A stretch of DNA of 64,000 nt from Syngnathus acus (GCF_901709675.1 NC_051107.1:5892001-5956000), one strand, 5' to 3'. Shown: positions 1 through 11,400, numbered from the stretch's first letter. Numbers and translations: made by a program. Notes: generated from the letters alone by a model not told the origin.

Positions 1-3000
1 CAAAGTGGAAGAGGAGCGTAAGGACGAGTCGCCGGCGTCGTGGCGCCTGGGCCTGCGCAAGACTGGCAGCTACGGGGCGCTGGCGGAGATCACGGCCGCC
101 AAAGAGGCGCAGCGGGAGAAGGACGCCACCACGGGAGTGATGCGCTCCGCCTCCAGCCCGCGCCTCTCCTCCTCGCTGGACAACCGAGACAAAGACAAGG
201 TCAGACTGAAAGATTAAGCCTTTCCTCAACGTGGCGCCAACTCTGCAACTTTACGCAGGAGAAGGACAAGGGAACGCGGCTGGCCTACGTGGCGCCGACC
301 ATTCCCAGGAGGCTGGCCAGTACGTCGGACATCGACGAGAAGGAAAACAGGTGGGCTGAAGCGGCCGAGGGAGGGTCCGCCAAACTATCGGCACGAGAGC
401 CGTATCAAGCGGGCCTGCTTGCGTGGCTCTCCGCAGGGACTCGACCGCACTGAACCGCAGCGGCTCGTACACCCGGCGGCGCTGGGACGACGACACCAAG
501 AACAGCGAAGGAAGCGGCACCACCAACAGAACCTCCAGCTACCAGCGAAGGTAAGCAAAGGCAGGAGCAGCCGGCTCCACGCACGGCGGTCGTGTTGCCG
601 CTTGCACGAGTCAGCCGCAACCACACGTGTCGCGCACGGCGAGGCTTTTCGTGGCGCATTTCTGTCAAGCATTTTGAATGCGACAAGAGCGGCTCGCAAA
701 TATGTCTGTCTTTATATCTGTATATGGATGGATGTGTGCGTGCGTGCGTGCGGCGCCACTGCTAACATGCTTCTTCCGATCACCTGGCCAGCACGTCCCA
801 CACGCTAGCGCTAGGGCGGAGCGGCAGCACGCGGGACGTGCCGGCCAAGTCTTCGTCCACCTCCAGCTTGGACCCTAACACCTGTAACACTAAACCCTGG
901 CAGCCGCCCGCCTCCCACTACCAGTCGTACAGCATTTACCGCAGGTACACTCAGGAGCCCCACGCCGCACGCGACCGCTTCCTCTTTTTGTGTCTGCCAT
1001 TAACAGCAGCTCTTTGCTTGTGGTTGTTGTTTTGCACACCTCCCTCAATCCAAATGCAGATAGCATCTAGAAGTACAATCAAATAGATAGGATAAACAAT
1101 CAAGCCCCGAACAGGAAGCAAGTTGCGTCCCGTCGCTCACTTTGCGCATCCTTCCGCTCCGCAGCGGCTCTTTCGGCAGACGACACGACGACTTGAGCTC
1201 CTCGACGACCACCCCCACCTCGGCCGCCTCCTCCTCTTCCTCCACAACTACCACCACCTCATCATCGGTTACCTCACCCTTGGGCCACCGCGGCGGCCTG
1301 CTCTCCGGCCTGGGCTCCGCCTCCACCCGCACTGGCTCCACCAGTCTCACCAGCAGGTGGGCCGGAATTTGTCTCCGTAGGCGGCAGCGCCATAGAAAAT
1401 GTCTAACGGGCGCCCTCCCAACAGGTACTGGTCAGAGGAGAGTGCCGAGCGGGAAAAGGACAAGGAGCGCGAGTCGGCCGCGGTCATCCCCACCGTAAAC
1501 ACCGGCTCCACCATCCCCGCCATCGGCACGGGCCCCGAACGGCGCAGGTAAACACCAGGAATACTAAAATGACTCGTCCTTATTTGCCTCTCATTTACTT
1601 CACCCAAAAACCTTTTTTTTTTTTTTAGGTCGTACCTGACACCCGTACGAGACGAGGAGTCGGAATCGCAGAGGAAAGCTCGCTCCCGACAGGCCCGCCA
1701 GTCGAGGAGGTCCACCCAGGTGAGTTGATAGAAGCCCCCCCAGGATAAAAAACCCAACCAAACAGAAACTAAGTTGTTTTTTTTGCCAGGGCGTCACTCT
1801 GACCGACCTGCAAGAGGCCGAGAAGACCATCGGCAGGAGTCGCACCCCAAAGAGCCGCGAGGAGGAGAAGCAGGACAAGGAGAAGCAAGAGGAGAAGGAG
1901 TACGAATCCAAGGAGGATGACTACCGGCCAAAGTACCGCAGCTTTGAAGACGTACGTTCTCGGCGCACGGCCCGTTTATCCGCGTCTGACTTTGCAACGT
2001 AACCGGGCATTTTTTTTTTTTGGTGTGTTTTCAAACAGCGCTACCGCAGCACCTCGTCCTCCATCTCCACGCTCGGCACCGCCTCGGCCTCGTCGTACTC
2101 GGGAGCCGCGCCGACCTCCGGCTCCGGCTGCCTCAACAGGCCCAACAGCCTGACGGGCATCTCCTCCTCCTACGGCCGCTCCTCCAGGGACACCGAGAAA
2201 GGTCGGCGCTCCCCTCGCAGCGCAAATGTCGGCCCGCCTCGCGCTAATCCTCTTAGTTTGACTCCGCAAGTGCCACGCCAGCCAGCCACGGCGCGTTTTT
2301 GTCAGAGCTGACTGGAAATTGGGTAAAGCCTCCCGGGAGAATAATAGAAGGTCGCCGCAGCGCGTTGATCTGAAAGAAAACACTCGCCGCTTTGTCTTCC
2401 TGTGACAAAGCCCGCTTCTTCCCTCATGAGGACTTTTTTCCAACCTTTAGCAATCATGTCAAAGCTCAGAATACGGTCACAGTGTTTCCCCACCAAAGCA
2501 CATCTCATCATTTTTGTTCTTTCGCTCCTTTTGTGAAACCTTTCTGTCGCCGAAAACCATCCCGGAGGGATTCATTGTGGATTTTTATTACAGTACAAAA
2601 ACAGGCTGAGTGTGCTGGTTTCAAGCAGTATGTGAAGTTAGTAAGGATTGAAAGGAAGGTACGCTTTTGTCTTTAGAAGCGGACAAAAAGGAAGAGGAGA
2701 AGGAAGGCGACGACAAGTCCCAGCCTCGCTCCATCCGGGATCGCAGGCGGCCGCGCGAGAAGCGGCGATCCACCGGCGTCTCCTTCTGGACCCAAGATGT
2801 AAGACACAAGCCCCTCCCGCCTTTAACGCGGGTCATAAAGCGCGCTCTTATGTGCGCCGCCGTCATCATCTTTGCAGGGCCATGACAACGAGCCCGAGCA
2901 GCAATCCGACTCGGAGGACGGCAGCATCAAGGGAGAAGCCCAGGTGACTGCCATTTTCATTTTCCTCTCAGATTCACCCTCAGTCTAAAAAAACTTGGCT

Positions 3001-5845
3001 TCCACGGGGCATTAAAATATTCAACGTTGGCTTTCTTGTGTTTCCTCGCAGGTGGACAGGTTGTCCAGGTGAGTTTAGTGTGTGTGTGTGCGAGCGAGCC
3101 CGGGCCGCCTTCTGACGTGCGCCGGCGTTGCAGAAACGGCAGCGGCACCACGGCGTCCTCCTTGGACCGCAACGACTTGCTGCTCAGCCGCAGCTACGGC
3201 GAGAGTCGCAGGACGTACTCCAGCCGGCTGGACAGAGACGACGCCACCGACTACAAGAAGGTAGAGCCAAGGAACGCTTTGGGGGTGGCCCCGGTTTGAA
3301 CGCCACCACGCGCTTTCCCCGCAGCTCTACGAGCAGATCTTGGCCGAGAACGAGAAGCTGAAGGCGCAATTACGCGACACGGACCTGGAGCTGGCTGACT
3401 TGAAGCTGCAATTGGAAAAAGCCACACAGGTGCTTCCTCGTCCTCGTCCTCATCACCAAACGTTGTCATTTGTGAGCTCACGCCTCCTCCGCTCTGTGTT
3501 TGCAGAGGCAGGAACGCTACGCCGACAGGTCGCAGCTTGAGATGGAGAAAAGGGTCAGTAGCGCCAAAAAGTCGCTCCTCAAACACTTCATGGCCACCTC
3601 ACTTGCAAAAACAAAAATGGCAAGAGGATTATAAAAGAGTAGCGCTTAGCTATATATCCATTTAGATAGGTACACAATTTGTTGTATATGGTAAAAGAAT
3701 CCCCTTCGCAGTGGTTGACACGTGATTTATCTTTTGAATACATCTCAAGGTAACGAGCAGGCCTCAGTATCAACTGGCCGCTGGTATGAAGCCGAGCTGA
3801 CTTGACCTTTTTGCTGCTGTCGCTCGTAGCCGCGCGCCACCTCCATCTATCCTCCTTTTTCTTGTCAAAGCACCACTCGTCCAGACGTCTTCTATACATG
3901 TCTATGTAGCGATATATTGTGTGCGTGCGGGCGCATGTGTTTTTCAAGCAGCTGAGACTGGGGGAAAAAAAAAAAAAATCACTTGGACCACGTGTTGATC
4001 ACAGAGTGTGTTGATGGCTTGTAGACTCCTCACGTGTGTGTGTGTGCGTGCGCATCATTTGGCACCGCTGGATTTGCCGACGTCAGCGCACCCCCCCAAA
4101 TATTTAACTGTCATCTTTGCCCCCCCCCCCCCCACAGGAAAGACGAGCGCTCGAAAGGAAAATTTCTGAGATGGAGGAGGAACTCAAGGTAGACACGCAC
4201 TCAAGCACACACCAATTTCTTCTTGAATGATTTCATATTTTTTTGTGTAAAGAATGAAGTATTCATATATTTTTGAAGGTATTTTTTTAGCATTTAAATT
4301 TCCAGGTCCAACAAGTGGTACGACTCGTTTTGGTACCCTTCAAAGTTCTGTCAATCGCCACAAGGGGGCGGTGTAGAGCCTGGGTTGAGTCTTTAGATAG
4401 CCTTGTAGAATGACTTGTTTTTTAATTGCTGTTATGGTGTGTTGTTGAAGTGAGTCCACACGGGTCCAAAAATCTGTCCTCTATTTTCTAACAACCTTTC
4501 TTTTTCTGTTTACCTGTCTCCTGTCGCTTCCTTCTTCTATTAATGTGCTCCTCCCTCCCTCCCTCCTGTCTGCTTCTTGTCCTCCTCTTCTTCTCGTTGT
4601 CCGCCTCATTTCTTGTTGTTGTTGGGCTGCCGTGTGGAACTCCCCTCCCCCCGCAGAACCTCCCCCAGGTAAAGCAGGTTCAGACTCTGCGTCAGGTTAA
4701 GGAGCGGCTGCAGGCCGAGAACCGGGCGCTGGCCCGCGTGGTGGCGAAGCTCTCGCAGGCCGCCTGCAGCCAGCTGCCCGCTGTCGACCTCTAAAAGCCG
4801 GCCACGTCTCCCCCTTTTCCCCTTGCCCACCCCCCCCACACCATCCATTCGTGCCCCGTCCCCGCCCACAGGTGCCCGACTGGTTTTCACCTCCCTGCGG
4901 TTGTTGGTGGTTTGCCTGAGGAGGGGCTCTCTTGGTGCCAACTAGGGCTGGGCGACTCATTTGACCTCATTGGCCAGGAGCAAGTTGTATACAGTCAACA
5001 ACAACAAAAAATGTTGATGCTCCGAAGCGTCTCGGGATGTTTTTCTTTTGTTTTTTTCTTCAATCGGAGCAACGTGACTGCCGTCGTGTGTTCAAATGAG
5101 GTGGTGAGATGCTAACCTGACGCTTACTGACACCCGTGTCACTTACCGGACTTGGCTCCACCCCCTCCAAACCTGACTACTCAGTCACAGATATCGTACC
5201 GTTGTAGAACACGAACAATGTATCAACCAGCGGCCAAGCGGTCCAGTTTTTTTTATTTTGTCCATTTCGCCCATCCCTAGTTAAACACTTTCCTTTGTCG
5301 GCACAATTCCGGCCTGATTGGCGCTTGCAACCCAACGTGCACGCAAACGAAAGTGGGCCTCTGTAGTTTGTAGTCTGAGTGTCTTTGGCTCGCATGAAGT
5401 GGCAAGACCTTCCGCCATTTGAGTCCCTCTTGGTGAATTGGGGCCATTTTGTTTGGCCCCCTTTTTGTTGAGATTCAATCATGTAACGTGCTCAAAGTAC
5501 TTTTGTCCACACGTCACGTGATACGGTGCAGAGTGATGGCGTGGACACTTTGAGCGCCCTCCCCTTTTTTTTCTTCCAGAGTTTCCGAATTGCCGTGATC
5601 TATCTTAAGTTGGGTCTGAGTTGCCGGATCTGGTTGTGTGCATGCATGGCTTTTCGATTGATCCATTTTTTTTTTTTTTTGTCATTTGCAGTGAGCGTTG
5701 GTTTTGGCGCCCTCTTGTGGTCCTAACGTGTCTAAGCGCTTTTGTTGTTCCCTCGCAGACGCTCCCCGACTTGAAAGCGGACAACCAGAGGCTAAAGGAC
5801 GAGAACGGGGCGCTCATTCGAGTCATTAGCAAGCTTTCCAAGTAG
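1..5845 (+). CDS. ppp1r12a: Myosin phosphatase targeting subunit 1 (MYPT1), 5' truncated by window edge
   Basis: Regulatory subunit that brings PP1 to myosin II light chain in the cytoplasm. The 17 coding exons seen are 1-199, 259-350, 437-550, 792-944, 1165-1356, 1425-1547, 1629-1719, 1790-1951, 2039-2201, 2677-2798, 2878-2943, 3052-3068, 3134-3260, 3325-3429, 3506-3553, 4138-4188 and 5759-5845. Phases agree throughout and give 636 residues and a stop. The N-terminal PP1-binding motif and ankyrin repeats lie outside the window. Both inhibitory ROCK/ZIPK sites are present: RRSTQGV (human Thr696; Thr codon 1714-1716) and RRSTGVSF (human Thr853; Thr codon 2772-2774). The C-terminus is a coiled coil followed by a leucine zipper ending ISKLSK. 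The coiled coil [16 protein letters not shown] is of the 12A type rather than 12B or 12C. Introns are mostly 59-110 bases. Exons at 437-1547 are all phase 2-2 and divisible by three, so they can be skipped in frame. The mammalian 31-base zipper-switch exon was not found. Confidence 0.95.
792..944 (+). CDS. ppp1r12a: ppp1r12a exon, candidate alternatively used central insert
   Basis: This 153-base exon is bounded by CCAG and GTACAC and codes a Ser/Thr-rich stretch with the core [11 protein letters not shown]. The human 1030-residue isoform, as I remember it, passes directly from the preceding region to the SFGRR block that starts the next exon here (1165). This exon may therefore correspond to the alternatively spliced central insert known in chicken and mammalian MYPT1. 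It begins and ends in phase 2, so inclusion or skipping keeps the frame. The alternative-insert assignment is an inference. Confidence 0.7.
1629..1719 (+). CDS. ppp1r12a: ppp1r12a exon with the Thr696-type inhibitory phosphosite
   Basis: The exon codes [20 protein letters not shown] and then [11 protein letters not shown]. The Thr codon at 1714-1716 corresponds to human Thr696. In MYPT1 its phosphorylation by ROCK or ZIPK turns the segment into an inhibitor of PP1, and PKA/PKG act on the preceding Ser. The exon ends in phase 0, one residue after the Thr, and the next exon (1790) continues [18 protein letters not shown], which is nearly invariant in vertebrates. Confidence 0.93.
2677..2798 (+). 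CDS. ppp1r12a: ppp1r12a exon with the Thr853-type phosphosite
   Basis: The exon codes an acidic/basic stretch and then [16 protein letters not shown], ending in phase 0. The Thr codon at 2772-2774 corresponds to human Thr853, the ROCK site that weakens myosin binding. The block REKRRSTGV is shared residue for residue with the product of the neighbouring pawr gene (8408-8776). Confidence 0.93.
3052..3068 (+). CDS. ppp1r12a: ppp1r12a 17-base microexon
   Basis: Seventeen bases lie between CTCGCAG and GTGAGT and code VDRLS plus two bases of the next codon. The microexon is required to keep the frame between the phase 0 end of the exon at 2878-2943 and the phase 2 start of the exon at 3134. Skipping it would shift the frame. 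Confidence 0.8.
4657..4794 (+). CDS. ppp1r12a: ppp1r12a alternative C-terminal exon with a second leucine zipper
   Basis: An acceptor (CCCCGCAG) opens a phase 0 frame of 45 residues ending at TAA 4792-4794. It can replace the last exon at 5759 directly after the exon at 4138-4188. It starts NLPQVK, where the usual exon starts TLPDLK, and then codes [15 protein letters not shown] against [15 protein letters not shown]. Leucines fall in heptads (L-x6-L-x6-L-x6-L), as in the usual terminus, with a six-residue insertion before them and a 12-residue tail. A second acceptor (CCCCCAG) lies 12 bases in, also in frame. No AATAAA was seen between it and 5758. A GTGCCC donor near 4871 could let it splice on to the common 3'UTR. 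Use of the exon is inferred. Confidence 0.72.
   Translation, partial: NLPQVKQVQTLRQVKERLQAENRALARVVAKLSQAACSQLPAVDL
5759..5845 (+). CDS. ppp1r12a: ppp1r12a usual terminal coding exon, leucine zipper (LZ+)
   Basis: The 87-base exon starts in phase 0 after CCTCGCAG and codes 28 residues beginning [16 protein letters not shown] and ending ISKLSK, then TAG. It is almost identical to the human terminus. In MYPT1 this zipper mediates binding to cGMP-dependent kinase and to Par-4. Confidence 0.95.
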   Translation, partial: TLPDLKADNQRLKDENGALIRVISKLSK

Positions 5846-7180
5846 AGCAGACCCCCACCAAGACCCCCACCGCCACCAACCTCCTCCTCTCTAGCCCCCT
5901 CTGCCAGTGACTAATGGAATTGCACATTTAGATTGAATTGCAAGAGACATCAGACTTTTTTTTTTTTTTTCTCCATCCCCACCGTTTACAAGCCGACGTC
6001 TATTTAACCAGTAAGCCTTAGTTGTACATAAAAAGGAACGCTCTTGAGGAACAATTGTTATTATTATTATTATTGTTATTATTATTATTATTACAATTAA
6101 CACCTGATTTTATTTGTGCCACGCCGCCTTTTACTTCCTCCTGTTGTAAGTGTGTTGTTCCCTTTTTCTTCCTCCCCCTGAGAAGGGTCAATTCCTTTTT
6201 TTTTTTTTTTTTTTCTCCTCACGCGTGCAGTCACTCACACAGACGCGCACACCGATCACCATCCCCTCCCCGTTTTCATTTGACCTCCAAGAGGGAAAGA
6301 AAAACAAAAAGAAATCTCGAGGCGGACCAGGTGGAATTTAAGCTTTCACTGAATGTGCAATATGCATTATTATCGTTTTTGTTTGACGCTTTAATGACAT
6401 CACTTGGTTAGTCGGATGTGTCACTCTTCTTCCACTCCCGCCCTCGTTTTTTTGGCTTGTAGTGTTAGTTGGTTTATACTCTGTATTTGTCACCTTGTTT
6501 TAGGAGGTGCCGAGTGTAAATACACACGTGCGTATATGTAATATATGTATGCGTGTGTGTATTTACATAAGGCTGTATGTTTGAGAGCAGCACATGCTGA
6601 GTCTGTTACTATTAAAAGTATACCAATTCCACACAGGACAAGCAGGTGTCTTTTTCTTTCCATTGTATTTTTTTTTTTTCGATTATGAAAGGCAAAAAGT
6701 GTCAGGTTTCAAAGCGGGACTGCCGACAGTGTTTTGTTTTTTTCTTCAAAGAAAGTGTTGGCAAAAACTGCTTGACCCCATTTCACTTTCTTTGTTTTCA
6801 CTAACTTGGATGAGTGCTTTTCTGTTTTTCGTTAACATTTAGTGTTCTAGCCAACGACTCTCAGACTCCGTTTTACAAAAAGTCTATGTGCACTGTCGAC
6901 ACCGCGAGTCCAAAACACACCATTGAAATATTCCACGCCAACCTTGATGTATTTCAGTGGCCTTTTTATTATTAAGCATATTTTAGTCGAAGAGGAAAAA
7001 AGTAAGTCACTGCAAATAGACTGAGAATGATGACCATCTACTCTGGTTGAGTTTTATTCTTTGTTTTTTTGTTTTGTTTTTTTCTTGTAAAATAGGTGTG
7101 TGGCTTAACACATGCAAGCTGTGCTGTGACTACCAACCACTGAAGAGTTCATTAAAATAAACTTGTACATTGTAAAGTTC
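5846..7180 (+). other. ppp1r12a: ppp1r12a 3'UTR
   Basis: AT-rich non-coding sequence runs from the stop to a canonical AATAAA at 7156-7161. It contains long T runs, a TTA/TTG microsatellite (6056-6092) and a Pumilio-type TGTAAATA at 6515-6522. The end point is inferred from the poly(A) signal. Confidence 0.7.
7156..7161 (+). promoter_or_regulatory. Poly(A) signal AATAAA of ppp1r12a
   Basis: This AATAAA comes 1.3 kb after the stop codon and is followed by T/GT-rich sequence. It is the best 3' end before the pawr promoter region. Confidence 0.65.
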
Positions 7181-7930
7181 ACCTCTTGCTCATTTTTCTA
7201 TTCACACTCGTTTAAACTTTTAACTGTCTCCAAGCAGCATGGATTTAAAATCAACGGGAGCCACATTTTTTTCTTTAAATATCATTTTATTGTACTGAAT
7301 GTAAAACATTAATTTAGGCGCGTTTTTTTAGAACACCACATAATTACCAATGCAATGCTCAAACCCGCCCACAAGAGGGCGGCATTTCATCACATATATT
7401 TGTTGATTTGCCTATGGTCGGTAATCAGTGATTTAAGGCAAAGCTGAAGTCCTAATTTGGACAAATCCAATCAAAAAATAAATCAGCCAATCACCAAGTT
7501 AAATAGCACATTTTGACTTCTTTCACATAATCTTGCGTTTATTGTGCGCTACTAGTTTAGTATGCTAAACTCAGCCAACATTCCTTGAATATCTTCGTGT
7601 TGCATTCCGGGACATGATTAATGCACAACTTGTGCTTTAAAAACACACATTGTTGAGAATCATGACTGGGTGCTAAGCCGTTACCGTGGGAGCGCTGCCT
7701 TTGTAGTCACTCGGCCCAAATGACTCAAAACATTCCGGTCACTTGTATCTTATTTAATGATCATAATAGTTGACGTCACCAGGTTGCAATTGTGTCGGAT
7801 TATGGGGCGAATCTTAGCAGTAGCACGTTCATGGAGGGTAAAACAAAGAAAACAAAAATCCAAGCACTTTATCTATTGCGAACGTTCATGTCAAAACGAT
7901 CACCATATTTCCCACTGCTTTATTAGCTCT
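7181..7930. other. Short intergenic gap between ppp1r12a and pawr
   Basis: AT-rich sequence with no coding potential that I can see. A CTCF-like motif CCACAAGAGGGCGGC is at 7369-7383. Confidence 0.5.
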
Positions 7931-8173
7931 TAAATGTCACATTCGATCGTGTCTTGCCCTGTTGCTTTCCCAAGCGCACTTCGGCTCCACTCGGGAATCA
8001 TCGGTCATTTCCGGACTCGGGCCGCCGCTCCGGAGGGCAGAGGGAGCTGCGGCGGCTCCAACAGCGCCACTAAGTCACTTACCGCAGTCAGCCGAGGCGA
8101 GCACTCGTCAGGCACACCTGGTCGGAAGATCCGGTGTGCGACTTTGAGGAAGTCAACAACCTGACACCTGCAG
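7931..8173 (+). promoter_or_regulatory. pawr: pawr promoter region and non-coding exon 1
   Basis: Base composition turns GC- and CpG-rich here. The stretch ends in a strong donor, CCTGCAG|GTGAGT, at 8173/8174. The next acceptor at 8311-8312 opens the exon with the pawr ATG. Human PAWR also has a non-coding first exon. The transcription start is not resolved and no TATA box was seen. Confidence 0.6.
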
Positions 8174-8263
8174 GTGAGTCGCCAGCGAGGTTTTGCGTCG
8201 TCTAAATAGTTGCAAAAAGTTCGCTTTCACTACTTTTTAATGCGTTTACAACTCAAATAAGGC

Positions 8264-8295
8264 TTTTTTTTTTTCTTCCTTCCTTCCTTCCTTCC
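8264..8295 (+). repeat. T run and (TTCC)n microsatellite in pawr exon 2 acceptor tract
   Basis: The T run followed by TTCC repeats forms the pyrimidine tract directly upstream of the CCACCAG acceptor (8311-8312) of the exon carrying the pawr start codon. Confidence 0.85.
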
Positions 8296-8407
8296 GCTCT
8301 GCATGCCACCAGCTCTCGGGACACTCGCTCGAGGAATGCGGCGACTAGTTTAGGGGAGTAGAAAGTTGTCAAAACTTGTTGAAAGTGACGAGCCAGTAAA
8401 AGCTAGC

Positions 8408-11400
8408 ATGGCAACCGGCGGCTTCAAGTCGAGCGCCACTACCGACTTCCTGGAGGAGTGGAAGGCGAAACGGGAGAAGATGAGAGCCAAAATGCTCGGG
8501 GACATCGCAGCCGCCTCCGGGGCTGGCAGCAGTAGCGGAGGTGGCGGCGGCGGCGGCTCCTCGGGGAACGAACTACAGCGACCGGCGAAGGGCGACTCGC
8601 CGGATGGTTGCACGTCGGACGGCGGCGAGGGGGACGGGGAAAGCCCGTCGCCTGGGAAGAGCAAGGAGAAGAAAAGCAGCGGGCCCAGCTCCAGGAAGGG
8701 CAAAGGGCAGATCGAGAAGAGGAAGCTGAGGGAGAAGAGGAGGTCAACAGGTGTCGTCAGCATGCCGTCCAATGAGGTCAGTTGAACCGACACCTGACAA
8801 AATGACTCCCTTTGTTATATTATGTATTTATGATACAAAACTACCTAAATACAATGTTGGGAAAAGTTTCTTTTCAATCAGCGGAGACACAAACAGTGTT
8901 TTATTGACATGCCCAGTAAATGTCACAGGACATGAAAACATACATCTTTTAAAAAATCTTTCTAAATCCCGGTAAGTCATTTGTGCTGTATTGTTAGGTT
9001 TGGCATTGAGTTTCACTTTTCCTGTAATATTTGCGAGCTCTTGCGTAGACGCGTTCCTTGCCAGCGTTTGTGTTGTGGCTCCACAAATAATTGTGGCCAG
9101 GAGGAGCTGTTGTTCCCCCCCCCCACCAAATTCCTGCCATACATGTGTCCGCTCTAATCTGTTACCGTTGTTTGGAGGAATGAAAGCAGCCTGCAGATGT
9201 TGGCCAAGGAGGGAGAAGAAGGAAGAAAAAAAATAGGAAAAGCACCAAAAATACATTTAGGGAGTACTTTTATGATAATGATTTTTTAAAATGTACAAAA
9301 TTATCAAGGCAAAATGAGGTTGCATATGTAAAAACGCCGCTTTTAAGCTCCAGCTTTGACGAGGCTCCACCGTATTTCATGGCCAAAACATGTGAAGTCT
9401 TGCGTAATTGCTTCTGTTGGAAAGTATCTGTTGAGTCTGGCAAAACCCGCCTTATCGGTTGACTCCTTATCTTATGTCATCAGGACACCAATAGTGAAAG
9501 TCGGCAAGTTGACATAGTGGAGGTACCCGCCTTTACCTCGTAAAACAAAAAAAAACATTCTACATAGTTTCCTTGCTGCGTGTGACGTTTGTATGAATTG
9601 TAATTGGGGCCAAAGAATGCGCTCATTAGCGTGCAGAAGGGTGTGTTGCTGTTAACGCCTTTGTTAGCATCTTGCTAAAACTTGCAGCTGATATTGCTCA
9701 AAACGTTCATTTTACGGGATGCTCTCGGACGCCATTTTGTGTGTGTTGTGTGTCTGTGTGTGTGTGTGTGGAGTGTCAACAAGGTGCTGAGTCACACTCC
9801 CAGCGGGTAAGCAGGAAGTCAAGCGAAAATGTCCACTTCTCATTTTCACCTTTGAGTAACCTCCGCCAAGGCTTTCACCAGGAAGCGAGCTCGTCATCGC
9901 ATTTAAAACTTGACTCGGCTTTTTTTGCGGGGACGTAACGTTAAGTGCTGGAAGGAATACCGGCCCGCGAATCGGTCAAACCCGACGAGGCGGGCGTCAA
10001 ATCAACTCCCCGTGTCCTCGTCTCACCCGACTCGGCTCATTTGCATATTGATGACCTCATTCGGCGCTTTTCTCCGCCTCCGTGTGGTTATCAGGGAACA
10101 TTGTGTCCAGGTTGGGGAGGGGGTCGGGGGGCACGTGGTGAGGAAGCGGGAAGGCTTGTGGGACATTCCTTTCCTGGTTTTGCCAGTCAGCTCCAATCAG
10201 GCGGCTCGTAATCATCAGGCCTTTGGGAGCCGCTTGCACTTGGCAAGTGGAATTATGTTGACATTCCACCCTTTTTTTTTTTTTCCTTCCATTGACCTTC
10301 CTGCACAAACATTAGCGTTGCCGCTGACTTGCTTTTAATTTTTTCAAGGAATGACTTGAGCATTTGAAGCTTGCCATTAGGTCCCAAATTTGCATGGCGC
10401 TCGGAGGTGCACCGTGACGGAAGCCGATGTGTGCGTGACGCGCACACTAAAGCTCTGTTGCTGTTCACTCAGTCGACTAACGACATTTGGGCCACCGGCA
10501 CCAGCGCCGGGACTTCTCTGCCTTGTGTGATATTTAATTGACTCGTTTTAAGAAAAAGAACGCCCTCAAATGCCTTTTATGGGCTGCCGTGCTTGTGAGG
10601 ATGCCTCTAGTGGACGTGCTGTGCACTGCGTTTTTCATAAGCGGCCTCCCATCGCGCGGCGCGGGATTCCATCGTCCACCTGCGCTCGAACAAGACTCAT
10701 TTGAGCGTCATTCAGCCAAGGAGCGAGCGAGGCGCCGTTAATCGGGCCCGGCTGCCTCATTTGTATGCAAAGCTCCCTTCCCCGAGTGATGCTTCAAAGA
10801 CGAGATAAAAAGCGCTCCGCCGGAAGGAAGGAAGCGAGCGAGCGAGCGGGTGGAGGGAAAGTGCGCAATCATCCGCTCCTAGCACCGTGTGACAGGCGGC
10901 GCCCGGTACGGCGGGACGCCCGTGTTCGTTCCTCGTCAGCTGTCATTTTACAACGAGGCGACTTCGCATTGATACCATTCGGTCTCCGTTTATCCAAATC
11001 CCGATACGAGTCCAATTTCGATTCAAAGCGATACGATTAAGATCCAAGAGCCCAATTAGGACACGACTGGATAAAGGCGCTCGACGTCTGAAGTGCTGCC
11101 ATTATTTTCTGTTTTGTTTTTCCTCTCCCGAGCGTGTCCAAATGTTTTTCAAGCAGCCTCGGCGGTTGTGGCGCGCGCTACAATTCAGGATTGTCTTCTT
11201 AAGCCGGGCTTTGGCCTTTCCGCTGCCGCCCGAGCGCACATTCCTTCCCTCCGTGGGCTTTGTCTTCCTCCCACACAGCCTGATGAGTGCTTGGGCTTCT
11301 TCCAAGGATGTCCATTACAGAACAAAACTCTCGCTCGCTCGCTCACTTTCTCTCTCGCTCTCAATCCCAAGCTTTTCTTTGCGACCGACGTGCAGGCCGC

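Noticed and set aside
1-5845. Assignment as ppp1r12b or ppp1r12c
   Set aside because: The sequence [25 protein letters not shown] and the Thr696/Thr853 flanks match 12A more closely, and pawr next door supports 12A.
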